This document shows, piece after piece, positions 17,706-28,900 of a stretch of 64,000 nucleotides of DNA (positions are counted from its first letter, which is position 1; each line of letters begins with the position of its first letter). Where the stretch lies: IMG/VR virus record IMGVR_UViG_3300032954_000011, positions 1 through 64,000 of that record; one strand, 5' to 3'. The position numbers and the translations under genes were made by a program. The notes under the pieces were generated by a model. It was not told the origin of the DNA. It was given only the letters and a program-made list of their open reading frames with translations, and made no database searches. The DNA is from a virus.

Positions 17706-20186
17706 ATGGCAAACGCCCAACCCAAGACGTTTCCGTTCTCCATGGATTGGATGGAGAACTTTCGCTACCAGGAAACCCGGTACATCTGCGACGACTTTAC
17801 GGGCTGCGGGCAGGACTCTTTTAGTCAGCCCCCGGGCCAAGACCCCAGTATGTTCGCGGCGCTCACCAACATTCAGCCTACCGTGCGGCGGGTGATTGAG
17901 CGCCGTTGGGGCTATGAGCTGTTCAGCAACCCCGCGTTCGCCGTAAACAATCTCGCGGTCTACCAAAACCAAACGCTCGGGCAGAAAAACATCTTCTACA
18001 CCGGGCCAACCTCGGTGGCCTACACCGACGAAAACGGTGCGGGGCTCGCCACTTTGTTCACGCCTTCCAGCCCCACCCAAAAAGTCCGCATGGTTTCGAG
18101 CCGCGACTGGGCCTACTTTGCGGACGGGGTGCCGGCGGATTTGCTCAAATGGAACCCCGGCGTTAGCAGCACCACTTCTATGTGGGGCCTGAACATTGGT
18201 CAGATTGCCACCCAGGTGTTCGGGCCTAATTCCCCTACCGTTGTCACCAACACTGGCTGGACCAACCCAAACAACGTAAAGGCGCTTGATGGGGCCGTGG
18301 CGACCATTACTGCCACAGCCGGCGCCTATCCCGCGAACAAGCTGATTGCCAAAACCTACGGCTTTAGCATTCCGGCGGGCGAAATCGTGCAGGGCATTCA
18401 GGTTGATGTGTATCCGACGGTGTTTACCACGGCGGGGCATTCGGGGCACACAAACGGCGTTAATGGGCTTACGATTACCCTACAAAAAGTCGCCGGGACC
18501 AACTACGGAAACGCTGAAGCCATTCAATCCGCATACGTTCCCGGCGAGGGTGCCAACGTTATCCCCGTAAACCAATACAACACTGTTGGTGGCCCGAACG
18601 ACCTGTGGGGCGGAACCTGGTCCCCCGCGGACCTCAACACCAGCACCTTCGCGGTCTCTATGGTGGCCGGCACCAACCTAGGTACCCCAACCATCTCTAT
18701 CGACCACGTACGCGTCACTGTCTACACCAACGCCCCCGCTGTTACCGTGGGCGCGCCCGGCGTCGGCAGCATCGATCTCGCGGTCGGCCGCAAATACTTT
18801 TACATCTTCCGCAACTCCCAGTCCGGACATTCAAGCGACCTAAGCCAGGCGAGCGTCTCCACTGGCCCGCTCACCTCCAACGACGTTCCGCTCTCCGGAA
18901 TTCCGGGCTCCACCGATCCACAAGTCGACACCTGTACGCTGCTAGCCACCGCCGACGGCGGCGACGAAACCACCCTTTACTGGCTCACCGACCTCCCCAA
19001 CGGCACCGCCACCTACACCGACAACACCCCCGAAGCGACCCTCGAAGCCAGCAACGTCTACCAAGACACCGACTCCTCGGGGAACTTCCACGGGGTCGCC
19101 GACAACTCCCCACCGCCCAACCTTCTCTACCCTATCGAACACCTCGGGCGCATCTATGGCGTGGTGGGTCAGGGGCTCTACTACTCGAAAAATCTCGACG
19201 ACTGCACCACCGCCTCGGGGCTCATCACCGGGAAATGGGAAGAGGCCTGGCCGAGCTTCTACGTTATGGACATGAGCTTGGGGGTGGAGTTTGCGCGCGG
19301 GCTACTAAGCGACGGAGTTTATCTTTACGTCGGCACCGAGCGCACCATCCGCAAACTCTCCGGGGATTCGCCGAGTAACTTCGGCGCCGCCCCCGAAGTG
19401 TTGTTTAGCGACGTGGGGATTCTCAACCAAGATGTCTGGGTGCGGACCTTCCGCGAGGGCACTCCGGCCGGGGTAATCTGGCTCACCCCCGATGCGCGTG
19501 TAATTCATTCCGACATGAACACTTACGCGGACATCGGAACCAGCATACAGGATGTGCTCAACTCCATTAACTTGACAGTCGCCCAGGCGATTTCCCATGC
19601 CGCCTTTTACTCGAATGCCCCCTACGATATTTATGTGCTGGCCGTGCCTACCGGCGCCAGCACCGTCTGCGACACCCTATTAATCTATGACCTTCGCTAC
19701 CAGCGCTGGTACGTCTGGAAGCCAACGGATGCCTCCACCAGCCTGCTTGCCAATGTGACCCTCGGGGGCGTTCCACAGCTTATCCAGGCCGCTCCCAGCG
19801 CCTACGCCTACCAGTATCTCTCAGGTCTCACCCAAGACCGTGTCAACAACACCCCGGTGGGCTTTACCTCTACTATTCAAACTAGCTTTCTCAATCTCGG
19901 CGACCCCACGTTGCGGAAAGTGTTGAACGAATGTGAGATTAGCACCGGAGACAATTCGCTCACTTTGTCGGTTGATGGCGCAAATACTAACGCGGATTTC
20001 GCAGCGCCGTACTCGGTCGTCTCCGCCCGCCCGTTAGTAGTCGGGCCGCTGGGCGACTACAAAGTTTATTTGGCCGGCGCAGTCACCAAACATCGCTACT
20101 ATCGCCTAACCTTTGTGTCGCCGGGGACCAGCTCCATTATTCTCGCCGGCTATAATCTAGATATGGTTCCCTTGCACCGCGTCTAA
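17706..20186 (+). CDS. Putative tail tube/nozzle protein (tubular B-like)
   Basis: 826 residues, beta-rich with repeated short strand motifs. It starts MANAQPKTFPFSMDWMEN, with no signal peptide. The length and the position after the adaptor match the gp12-like nozzle of podovirus tails, whose beta-propeller platform binds fibres. A Ser/Thr/Gly jelly-roll-like section lies at about 170-350. Catalytic residues are not evident. The family is inferred from size, order and fold type. Confidence 0.6.
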   Translation: MANAQPKTFPFSMDWMENFRYQETRYICDDFTGCGQDSFSQPPGQDPSMFAALTNIQPTVRRVIERRWGYELFSNPAFAVNNLAVYQNQTLGQKNIFYTGPTSVAYTDENGAGLATLFTPSSPTQKVRMVSSRDWAYFADGVPADLLKWNPGVSSTTSMWGLNIGQIATQVFGPNSPTVVTNTGWTNPNNVKALDGAVATITATAGAYPANKLIAKTYGFSIPAGEIVQGIQVDVYPTVFTTAGHSGHTNGVNGLTITLQKVAGTNYGNAEAIQSAYVPGEGANVIPVNQYNTVGGPNDLWGGTWSPADLNTSTFAVSMVAGTNLGTPTISIDHVRVTVYTNAPAVTVGAPGVGSIDLAVGRKYFYIFRNSQSGHSSDLSQASVSTGPLTSNDVPLSGIPGSTDPQVDTCTLLATADGGDETTLYWLTDLPNGTATYTDNTPEATLEASNVYQDTDSSGNFHGVADNSPPPNLLYPIEHLGRIYGVVGQGLYYSKNLDDCTTASGLITGKWEEAWPSFYVMDMSLGVEFARGLLSDGVYLYVGTERTIRKLSGDSPSNFGAAPEVLFSDVGILNQDVWVRTFREGTPAGVIWLTPDARVIHSDMNTYADIGTSIQDVLNSINLTVAQAISHAAFYSNAPYDIYVLAVPTGASTVCDTLLIYDLRYQRWYVWKPTDASTSLLANVTLGGVPQLIQAAPSAYAYQYLSGLTQDRVNNTPVGFTSTIQTSFLNLGDPTLRKVLNECEISTGDNSLTLSVDGANTNADFAAPYSVVSARPLVVGPLGDYKVYLAGAVTKHRYYRLTFVSPGTSSIILAGYNLDMVPLHRV

Positions 20187-20189
20187 CCC

Positions 20190-20696
20190 ATGGCCACTAT
20201 TCGACTTACCGAGCGCGACCTCCCGAAGCTCAACCGCATTTTAACCGAATATTCGAACGATGCGACGAAGTTTCGCTCCGTCCAAGCCCAAATTGGCGCA
20301 CTGGTCACCATGAACAACTTCGACGACATCAACCACGCCCGGGTGCTCGAAGACAATATGGTTTTTATGTGGAACGGGGGCAGCCTCACCATTACCTGGG
20401 CCCAGGGCTACATCAAACTCAAGGACGGCTCAATCATCTCGATTCCGGCCGGCACCTCACAGGCACTAGTGGCCGACACCTACTACTGGGTGTGCTGGAA
20501 CCAGTATCACCAAGTAATGAGCTTCGTGACCAGCCTCGACACCATTTTCAGTGTTACATCCGCCGCCATGAACACCTTTGTTTTGTGCCAGCTCAAAACC
20601 GGCTCCAACATTCAGACCGGGACGGCCGGCGGGGGCGGCACAAACTCTGGCGCGGGCGGCGCCGGTCTAACCGGCGGGCGCTTCTCACTTTTCTAA
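20190..20696 (+). CDS. Tail-associated beta protein
   Basis: 168 residues with a helical start (residues 1-50), then a beta region rich in Trp/Thr/Gly and a glycine-rich C-terminal tail (TAGGGGTNSGAGG). It sits directly after the nozzle-like gene and may attach fibres or cap the tail. No family recognised. Confidence 0.55.
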   Translation: MATIRLTERDLPKLNRILTEYSNDATKFRSVQAQIGALVTMNNFDDINHARVLEDNMVFMWNGGSLTITWAQGYIKLKDGSIISIPAGTSQALVADTYYWVCWNQYHQVMSFVTSLDTIFSVTSAAMNTFVLCQLKTGSNIQTGTAGGGGTNSGAGGAGLTGGRFSLF

Positions 20697-20705
20697 GGAG
20701 ACCTC

Positions 20706-21089
20706 ATGGAGGGTATTAGGTTAGCAACAGAAGCTGAAATTAGCCGGGTGGCCGAGCGCACCGACTTCGTCCCGGGCTGCGAGGTGTGGGCCCTCGACAA
20801 TCGAAGCGGCTCGACGAATCTTGCGGTGGTGCGCAACTGTATTGAAATCGACCCCTATCAGATGGCCGAAGATGCACCGCGCAGCAAGAAGGTTGAGTTT
20901 ATCTACGCACTTGAAAGCGGGCTGAAAATGCGCGGCATCCCTGTTTACTTTTTCTCGGTGGATGCCGACGCCGCTGAATGGCAGCAGACCGTTGAGAACT
21001 GGGGCGCCGAAAAGGTTTCGGCGGTCCCGCAGCTCCGCTACAGGAGAATTCTACATGGGCAGTTCAACCAAGCAAAAGAACCAGTATAA
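20706..21089 (+). CDS. Hypothetical protein
   Basis: 127 residues preceded by AAGGAG. A mixed alpha/beta domain with no signal peptide or transmembrane segment. The last 35 nt overlap the start of the next gene. Similar small proteins sit next to injection-apparatus genes in podoviruses. The function is unknown. Confidence 0.55.
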   Translation: MEGIRLATEAEISRVAERTDFVPGCEVWALDNRSGSTNLAVVRNCIEIDPYQMAEDAPRSKKVEFIYALESGLKMRGIPVYFFSVDADAAEWQQTVENWGAEKVSAVPQLRYRRILHGQFNQAKEPV

Positions 21090-21801
21090 CCCGGCGAGCA
21101 TGTCGGCCTTCAACACACTAACCCCGCAGATGCAGGGTGTGTTGAGCCAGTACATGCAGAATCCCTGGCAGGCCGGCTACTTTCAACAGATGCTGCAGCA
21201 GGGCAGCTCGATGATTGGCCAGCAGGGCGCCCAGAACACCTCGAATATTCTGCAGAACGCCCGCACCCAGGGTTGGGCTGGGGCTGCCCCCAGCGCCTAC
21301 ACTCAGGGGCTGTTGGCCCAAAGTGGGCGCGGAACCTCGGCAGCTCAGAGCAATCTCTACGGAAACCTGCTGCTCGGCGCCCAGCAACTCCAGTCGGGCG
21401 CGGCCCAAACCGCGGCCGGCTACCGTCCGTTGCAAACCGGCACCACCACCACTCAGAGCGGTCTGGGTACTTGGCTTCCGCAGGCGATTACGGCGGGGGC
21501 GGGGTTGGCGCTGGCCCCAGTTACAGGCGGCGGAAGTCTGCTCGGCAGCCTAGGAAGTTTGTTTGGCCGCAGTGGCGGCAATGCTCAGGGCATCAACACT
21601 CAAATTTACGGCCCCTCACAGGGCTACGGCACCGGCCCTCTAACCGAGGATTCCGGAATCTTCCAGCCCACCTCTGCGGGCAACCTCGGGCCCTATACAG
21701 GTGTGGGTTCGTCGCCCGGCTACGGCAGCGGTTGGGGCCTCGGCTGGGGCTCTAACATTGCCTACCCTATGGGCCTGCCGCTGCTCTCTCCGCCCCAATA
21801 A
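21055..21801 (+). CDS. Putative internal virion / injection protein
   Basis: 248 residues from the ATG at 21055, selected because an AGGAG site lies 9 nt upstream. The N-terminus is Gln/Ser/Ala-rich and helical. A hydrophobic glycine-rich stretch near residues 140-175 (AITAGAGLALAPVTGGG) could insert in a membrane. The C-terminus is Tyr/Gly-rich. This mix suggests a small ejection protein that helps form the DNA channel. That is an inference from composition and position. Confidence 0.5.
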   Translation: MGSSTKQKNQYNPASMSAFNTLTPQMQGVLSQYMQNPWQAGYFQQMLQQGSSMIGQQGAQNTSNILQNARTQGWAGAAPSAYTQGLLAQSGRGTSAAQSNLYGNLLLGAQQLQSGAAQTAAGYRPLQTGTTTTQSGLGTWLPQAITAGAGLALAPVTGGGSLLGSLGSLFGRSGGNAQGINTQIYGPSQGYGTGPLTEDSGIFQPTSAGNLGPYTGVGSSPGYGSGWGLGWGSNIAYPMGLPLLSPPQ

Positions 21802-21811
21802 GGACACTTAG

Positions 21812-22951
21812 ATGCCTATTCCCTACGGCGACCCCTTTGCCCAGCTAACCGCCTACCTAAGCGGCCAGCAGCAGGACTTTCAGAATCTCGACGAGGCCAA
21901 CTACCAACCGGGGGCTCCGCGCGACCCCGCAGTACAGGCTATGCGGGGCAGTAGCGCCCCGATGGGTTCGCGGGGGGCCGCTGCCGCGATGCCCCCCGAG
22001 CCAGCCGCCCCCCAAAGCTGGGAGGAGGCCGCCGGGAAAATGCTCAGTCCGTTTGGGGTGAAGCCGGTTTCGCCCAGTCCGTTTGCACCGATTCCGGAAA
22101 GCAACTTTACGCGCGCCCACCCGATGCTGGCGTCGGGCCTATCTAATGCTCTCCTGGGGCTCGCCGGCATGGGCCCCACCGAGTGGTCGGCGGGCGCGAA
22201 CATTTCCAATGTGGCCCGCGGACTAATCGGCATCCCGCAAATGCGCCGCCAAGCTCAGATGCAGCAAATGGCAATGCCTTTTCAGCAGGCCGGACTTTTG
22301 TTCGGCCCGCAGGAACAGCAGGCCAAGCTAGAGTTTGAGCGCGCCCAGGCTGAGCAGGCCCGCGCTATGGCCCACTACCACATGGTGATGCCAGAGACCT
22401 ACGAAAAAATGTGGACCCAGCGCGGTGTAGGTGCGGCTGAGGTGGCGGCCGGGGCCCGCCTCGACCCGCAGGCGCTACTCAACAAAAACCCCATGGCCTA
22501 TTGGGCAATGGGTGCGCAGGGACTAATCCCCGACGTTGACCCGACGATGGCCTCAATGATGTATAGTAAACTGTTCCAAGACCAGTTGAGACTAGAACAA
22601 ACCAAGCACCCCCCGCGCCCCGTGAAGCCCACAGGTCCCACCCCCGCCCAGCAAGCCGCTGCGGTGCGCACCTGGCAAACCCGTTCCAATGCCAACATCA
22701 ACCGAGACTTCATGCTCAAAATGCCCAAGCCTGGCTCTGATGAGCAGCGCGCCTGGAACGCTAAAGCCCAGGCCGCGGGCATTCCCCGCGAACAACGCGG
22801 TGCCTGGATAGCCGACCAAATCGGCCACCACAATATGCAGGCCGGCCAGCTTCGCGACAAATATCTCTCCGACCCGAACAACCAAAACATCACCCCCCAG
22901 GACTTCTACAAGGCGCACGGCTGGGATGAAAAAACCAACTCCTTCCGCTAA
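21812..22951 (+). CDS. Putative internal virion protein
   Basis: 379 residues, rich in Gln, Met, Pro and Ala. A Pro-rich N-terminus (1-90) leads to a hydrophobic helix (about 105-140) and long Gln/Glu-rich helices. It directly precedes and overlaps the 2001-residue internal protein, the place taken by ejection proteins in T7-like phages. No enzyme motif. Confidence 0.55.
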   Translation: MPIPYGDPFAQLTAYLSGQQQDFQNLDEANYQPGAPRDPAVQAMRGSSAPMGSRGAAAAMPPEPAAPQSWEEAAGKMLSPFGVKPVSPSPFAPIPESNFTRAHPMLASGLSNALLGLAGMGPTEWSAGANISNVARGLIGIPQMRRQAQMQQMAMPFQQAGLLFGPQEQQAKLEFERAQAEQARAMAHYHMVMPETYEKMWTQRGVGAAEVAAGARLDPQALLNKNPMAYWAMGAQGLIPDVDPTMASMMYSKLFQDQLRLEQTKHPPRPVKPTGPTPAQQAAAVRTWQTRSNANINRDFMLKMPKPGSDEQRAWNAKAQAAGIPREQRGAWIADQIGHHNMQAGQLRDKYLSDPNNQNITPQDFYKAHGWDEKTNSFR

Positions 22952-25900
22952 TGCCTGACGACTTCAACCAATTCGACCCGCAGACCGCTGAGGCTTTTCG
23001 GCGCCTAATCAACTACGGCCCTTTGTTCGGGCAGCGCCCCGAACAGCCCCCGACGGCCCAGATGCCGCGGAAGCCGCTACAGATGCCTTCGAGCGGCAGT
23101 CCCTCTACGGGCACGGCCAGCCAGGCCACGGTGCCGAACCCCGCGAACGCCGCTGCCCAGCCCCAGCACGTTGTCACCGATGACGAGCAGGCCAGCGGCC
23201 TAGGTTTCGACCGGCCGGGCATCGATGTTTTGCGCCGCCGCGCAGGCATCCCGGCGTCCGGAAGCATTCTGCCGGCGGGCCTGGGATTCGCCACCGGTGC
23301 CAGCGCCTGGGGCATTCAACCTGAAACCGAACCCGGCAAAGCAACCCTTAGTCCCTCCACCAACACCCTGCTGGCCCTGCAACGCTATCTCGTCGACCCC
23401 TTTGAGCGCATGGCCAAAGCTGGCGGGGAGTTCGGCGCCACTCAGCTCCCCGGCGCCCTCAGCCGTCTCTCGTACAAGGTGAGCGGCGAACCTCTAGGCC
23501 CTGTTGCTAGCGGTGTGGCTGCAGGCATTGGGCGGGTGGCGGGGGGCGCCGCTGCCGATCCCCGCAACTGGCCGTTCCTGGCTGCGGGTGCGGTCCGTCC
23601 CCTGTTAGAGAAGGCTCTCACCGCGGGCTTCACCGCCCAAATGGGCAAGGGCTACTACGACGCTCTGGTGCATTTGTCCGCCAACTGGGACAAAATGTCC
23701 GCGGAGCAGCGCGCCGAATATGCCACCCAGGCTGGGATTTCGGGGCTTCTGACCGCGGTTACTGCCAGCCATCTCGGTCCGCAAACCGCCCGCGAGGCTG
23801 TGCTTCGCACCGAGGGCGAACGGCAGGCGCTCCGTGCGGAGCCCGCAACCGCAAACGTTTTCGCCGGCCTGCCCCCCAACATCACCAAAGCCCTCGACTC
23901 CGCCCGCGAGTGGTTTCGCAAAGCCCAGCAGGCCTCCGCCACCCCCGAGCAAGTCGAAAAGCGCACCCGGTTCGCCGAAAAGATGCGCTCCCAGGCCAAA
24001 GAAGAACTCCAAAAGCACCTCGCGGTGGTCTCCCCCGATGACGCCCGCACCATCGTGGATTCGCTGCGCGGCGAAAAAGAACTCTACGACAAGCAGGCGG
24101 TTTTCCTGGAACGCATGCTCCAGAACCCCGAGCAGACCCTCGCGAACGTAAAGGCCATGCGCCGCGAAATGCGCGAAGGTTTTGACCCCGAAACTGGCCA
24201 GGCCTCGCCCTACGGCAAAATCGAGGAGGTCTCAGCCGAGGGTCTCGGCTACGACCCGCGCACTGGCAAACTTGTCATGGAGCCCGAATACGGCGACGAA
24301 GAGGGCGGCGAACAGCCCGCCAAGGGCGTCTTAAAGCCCAGCCCCTCGAACCTCCCGCACGGCGTCCGCGAGGCCGTCCACGAAGCTCTCGGCGACACTA
24401 TGGTGGAGCGCCAAAACGTTTCGCCCCGCGGCTCCTTTGTCTCCAAGAAACCCGGCTGGATGAGCGCCGAAGACTGGCAGCTCCGCCAGTCCCAGCTCCG
24501 CACCGAATACGACAACCTGAAGTCTGATATCCGCGAAATCGTAAAAGATACTCAGGCCATGCCGCCCGAGGACATGATTTCGCGGATGCGCGAACTTGAG
24601 CGCGACCTCGAACAGCCCGAACAAAAGGTGGTCGGGGGGCCTGGGCGCTACCTGGGTGCTGGCGCCGCAAAGGACATTCATGAGGGTGTGCCAGTGCTTA
24701 CCAGCGACTTGGCTGGGCGCCTGCTGGGCTGGAAGTCTAAACTTTCCGACACTCTTACATTAAAGCAGGCCATGCCACTGCTGGAGCGCCGCCTCGACGA
24801 CCTGAAACAGTTTTCTAAGCAGGCGGAATTTTTCGCGACCCAGTACGAGAAAAAGGCCAAGCCCCTCACCCCCGGGCCAGGGATTCTCAGCGCCTACGCT
24901 GGCGGGGTGCCAGGCTTCACTGATTGGTGGTCGAAGACTGCCAAGGTGCTGGGCGAGAAGATTCGCGGCAGAATGTTCATGGCGCAGGACATCAGGAATC
25001 TGATTGCCACTGGGCAGCTTCCCAAGGCTGAGGTGCGAGCGATGGGTTTGGATGATTGGCTGGCGGCGCATCCTGGGAAGGTGCAGACTGAGGAGCTAAA
25101 AAAGTTTCTGGACGAAAATGCGGTTAGGCCGATTGTTAGAGATTCAGCGGCTATTGATAAAGAAGCAGGTCTTGCAGAAACCCGAGCTAGGGCTGAGGAA
25201 GCTAGAGGGGCCGCAAATCGGCTATATGAAAACGTGCGTACCAGCTTAGAAACAACCCTTGGTGTTACCCACGCAAGAGCTGAACATATTATAGACGGCT
25301 TCGCACATTTTGGTGGCGGAGGTGGAGAAGAAGAACAAGCTGAGTTTATGTCCCTTCTTCATGCTAATAATAATACTGGAGTTGGACCAGAAGTTGAGGA
25401 GCGTCTTCGCCAAGCTATAGATAGTTATTATAATGCAGATGAAAGAGCAGGTAATGCCGAGGACCAAGTTGGAGGTTACCGAGGTGCTCCGGCTTACGAA
25501 CGCTACACCCTCCCCGGCCCCCGCGAGAAGTATCGGGAGGTGTTGTTGCAGCTTCCTGAGCAACATGGTGGGGATATGCGCAGCGAGGAGCTTGCCCAGA
25601 ACTATGGAGTCCCCAGCCGCCACTCTTATCTCGAACCCCACTTCGGCGAACCAAATGTCTTCGCCCACCTCCGCACCTCCGAGCGGCTCAACTCTGATGG
25701 GGTGAGGTCGCTGCACCTTGAGGAGATTCAGAGTCAGTGGGCGACGGACCTCCGGAAGCAAGCGGAGGGCTCGAAGGTTATTCCACGAGAAGACCTACTT
25801 CAATACCAAAACCTTTCTCGTGAATATCACGAGATACGTGGGACAGTCTATGAAAATCCTGAACAACTAGAAAATCTACGCCACCGCGAAAATGAACTCG

Positions 25901-28900
25901 CTAACGACATCGCAGATTTTCGTGTGCGTTATCCTAATATAGATGACATAATTGAGGGCCGACTCATAAACCAAGAAGCGCCTCATGTTCCGGAGATGCC
26001 CTTCGAAAAAAACTGGCACGAAGTCGCCTTGAAACAAGCTCTCCGCATGGCCATTGACGAAGGCTACCAGCGCCTCACCTGGAGCAAAGGCGCCGACGTT
26101 TCCAACTACGTCTACCTCGGCATAGAGCACGCCGAAAACCTCTACGACAAAATGATTCCCCAGTTCCTCGAAAAGTATGCGCGGAAGTGGGGAGGGGGAC
26201 CCCCAACAGAAGGCGGCTTGGATTGGGGCCCAGACATTGCCTACCGTAGCCCCGCGGGCAACCTACAGTATTTTGCCCCCGAACAAGAAGCTGAAATGGA
26301 GGCCAAGGGCTGGAAGCCTGAAGATGTTCGTCGCCCAAAGCCCGTCCACTCCCTCGACATCCCCTCGAAAATGGCCGACGACATCCGCACCACCGGCCAG
26401 TCGCTGTTCTCGTTCGGCGGCATCCCCCCCGTCAAAGAGGTCGTCGACTTCGCCAAAAAAATCACCGGCGGGGTGCGCCAAATCTACGACCAAGCCGTCG
26501 AAGGCTTCGCGCCCAAGTCCGGCGTCGACCCTCGCACCCTCGACGTGATGTTCATGTACAAGGGCCGCATGGAGAAGGAACAAACCCGCGTCAACGATAT
26601 GCTGTCGGCGTGGGACGACGCGGCTCGCTCCCTTACCCGCGACCAAGCCGTCGAGTGGCTCGACCGCCGCAAGACCGGCCACGACCAAGTGACCCCCGAG
26701 CTCCAGCAGCTCGACGCGATGACCCGCCAGCTCGACGCCCAAAACTACATTCAAATGAACCGCGCCCGCATCGCAGCGGGTGTCGCCGAAGACCTAACCC
26801 CCTTCCTCGAAGACCACTTTAGACTATTCTACAAAGAGTCCTTCGGCACCGACCCCTCGCCGGCGCAGATAAACGCCTTCCTCTCTAAGCGCTCCTCAAT
26901 GGGCACCAAGGGCTTTCTGTTCGGGCACATTTACGACACCGCCTCCGAAGCACTCGCGGCCGGCAAAGAGCTCCGCACCAACAACGTTATCGATATGTTC
27001 AAGCTCTCGCACGCCGACGTGCAGCGCTATATCTCGGCCCTTAATATGTGGAAGTGGGCGAAGGACACGGGGCGCGCTGAATTCGTAAAGCGCGGCGAAG
27101 ACCCCCCGGCCGGCTATGTCCAGCTCGACGACCGCCTCGCTAAGGTCTATTTCAAGGTCCCCGAAGGCATGGTGCATGCCGGCGAGTACTGGGTCGAAGA
27201 GGGTTTTGGGCGGCTGCTCAACAACTATCTCTCCATAGACCGGCTGCGCTCAGGCAAGTATTCTCCTATTGGGCGCTCTCTACTGTGGCTCAAGAACGCG
27301 ACTACTCCCTGGGAACTGTTCGGCCCCTACCACGCTATGACCATTGGCAACCAAGCCATCGCCGCCGAGCTCGCGCTATCCGCCCGCGAAGGCAAGATGC
27401 CCTCCTTGCGCCCCATCGCCGACCTACAAGAGCTCGGTATGCAGATGCGCTCCATGGCTAAGGCCTCCTGGACAGAGGGCTCCTGGAACGATTATGTGCG
27501 CTCCGCCGAGGGCCAAGCCTTCCTCAACAAGTTCCCCGACGCCCAAAACCTTCTGCGCCTCGCCTTCCAAGGCGGCCTCAAACTCGACATCCCCGAGGAG
27601 CTCCGCAACCAAGCCGCCAAGCACATGATGGAAGCGTTCGCCGACAAGCGCTATGGCGGGGCACTCATGCGGCTTGGCCCTGCAATGCTCGAACGTTCGA
27701 TGTCACGGCTCTTCAACACCGAAATCCCCGCCCTGAAGCGCGGGGTGTTCATGCGCGACATGGCCCAGACCCTCCGCGAAAACTCTGACGCCATTCAGGC
27801 CGGCCAGGTCACCCCCCAAACCCTCGCCCGGCAGGTGGTTCAGCGGGTCGAAAACCAGTTCGGCGAAATGAACTTCGACAACATGTTTTGGAACCGCACC
27901 CTGAAATCCACACTCCAAGTCATCTACCGCTCGGTCACCTGGCGGCTCGGAAACATCCTGCAGGTGAGCTCCGCGATAAAGGGCGCCGCCCAAGCCGGCA
28001 TGAACCTTGCACAGGGCAACGTACCGGCCGCTAAACTCAACGCCCAACGTTCGCTAGCGCATGCCGCCACCATCATGGGTGACCTCGCCACCACGGTCAT
28101 GTGGTCGGCGGCGCTACAGTACGCCTTCACCGGCAAAACCCTCCACAGTATCACCGACGCCCTTAACCCGCAAATCGGCACCGACGAGCGCGGCAAACCC
28201 ATGCGCATCAACGTTGCCACCTACTGGTCGCGGGACTTCCACAAAATGTTCAGCGACGTACCGGGCGGGGCCATCGACTACCTTACCTCCGGGCAGGCCG
28301 CCTGGGTCACCCGCTTCAAGGAAGCCGTTCAAAACAAAGACTTCTACAACGTCAAGATTTCAGAAAGCGACAGCAAGTTTGCGCAGTTCTTTCAGCGCGC
28401 CGCCCACATCATGCCGCCCATGATTGCCGCCCAAAACGTCCAGCGCATGAAAAACGAAGCTGGACCCAAGGGCGCGGTGCTTGGTCTGTTCGGTTCGTCG
28501 CTCGCCTCCCGCAAGCTCGACCTCGACCCCGGCGAGATAAAAGCCCTCGACCTGATGGACCGCTCCACCAAGCCTATGTCTCGCGAAGACTTTGAGCAGC
28601 GCCAGCTTATGAACGGCCTGACCGCCCGCATTCGCTCCGGCGACAAAACAGTTACCGCGGCCGGTGGCGACCTCGACCAGCTCGTAAACTCCGGCAAGCT
28701 CTCTGAAGGCGAAGCCGACACAATCATGGAGCGGGCCGACACCGCCTACATTGACGGGCTCACTCGTCGCATGGGGCTGGTCGATTTGCTAAAGGTCTAC
28801 AAAGCTGCCCGCGACCCCGACATCAAATCGCGGGTCGCCGACCGCATTCAACATGTCGAAGACTACACTTACGCTGCCCTCCGCAAAAAGGGTGAGCGCG

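Noticed and set aside
17334-18449. 371-codon leftward frame opposite the connector and nozzle genes
   Set aside because: It crosses two well-supported rightward genes and shows Arg/Gly/Val-rich shadow composition.
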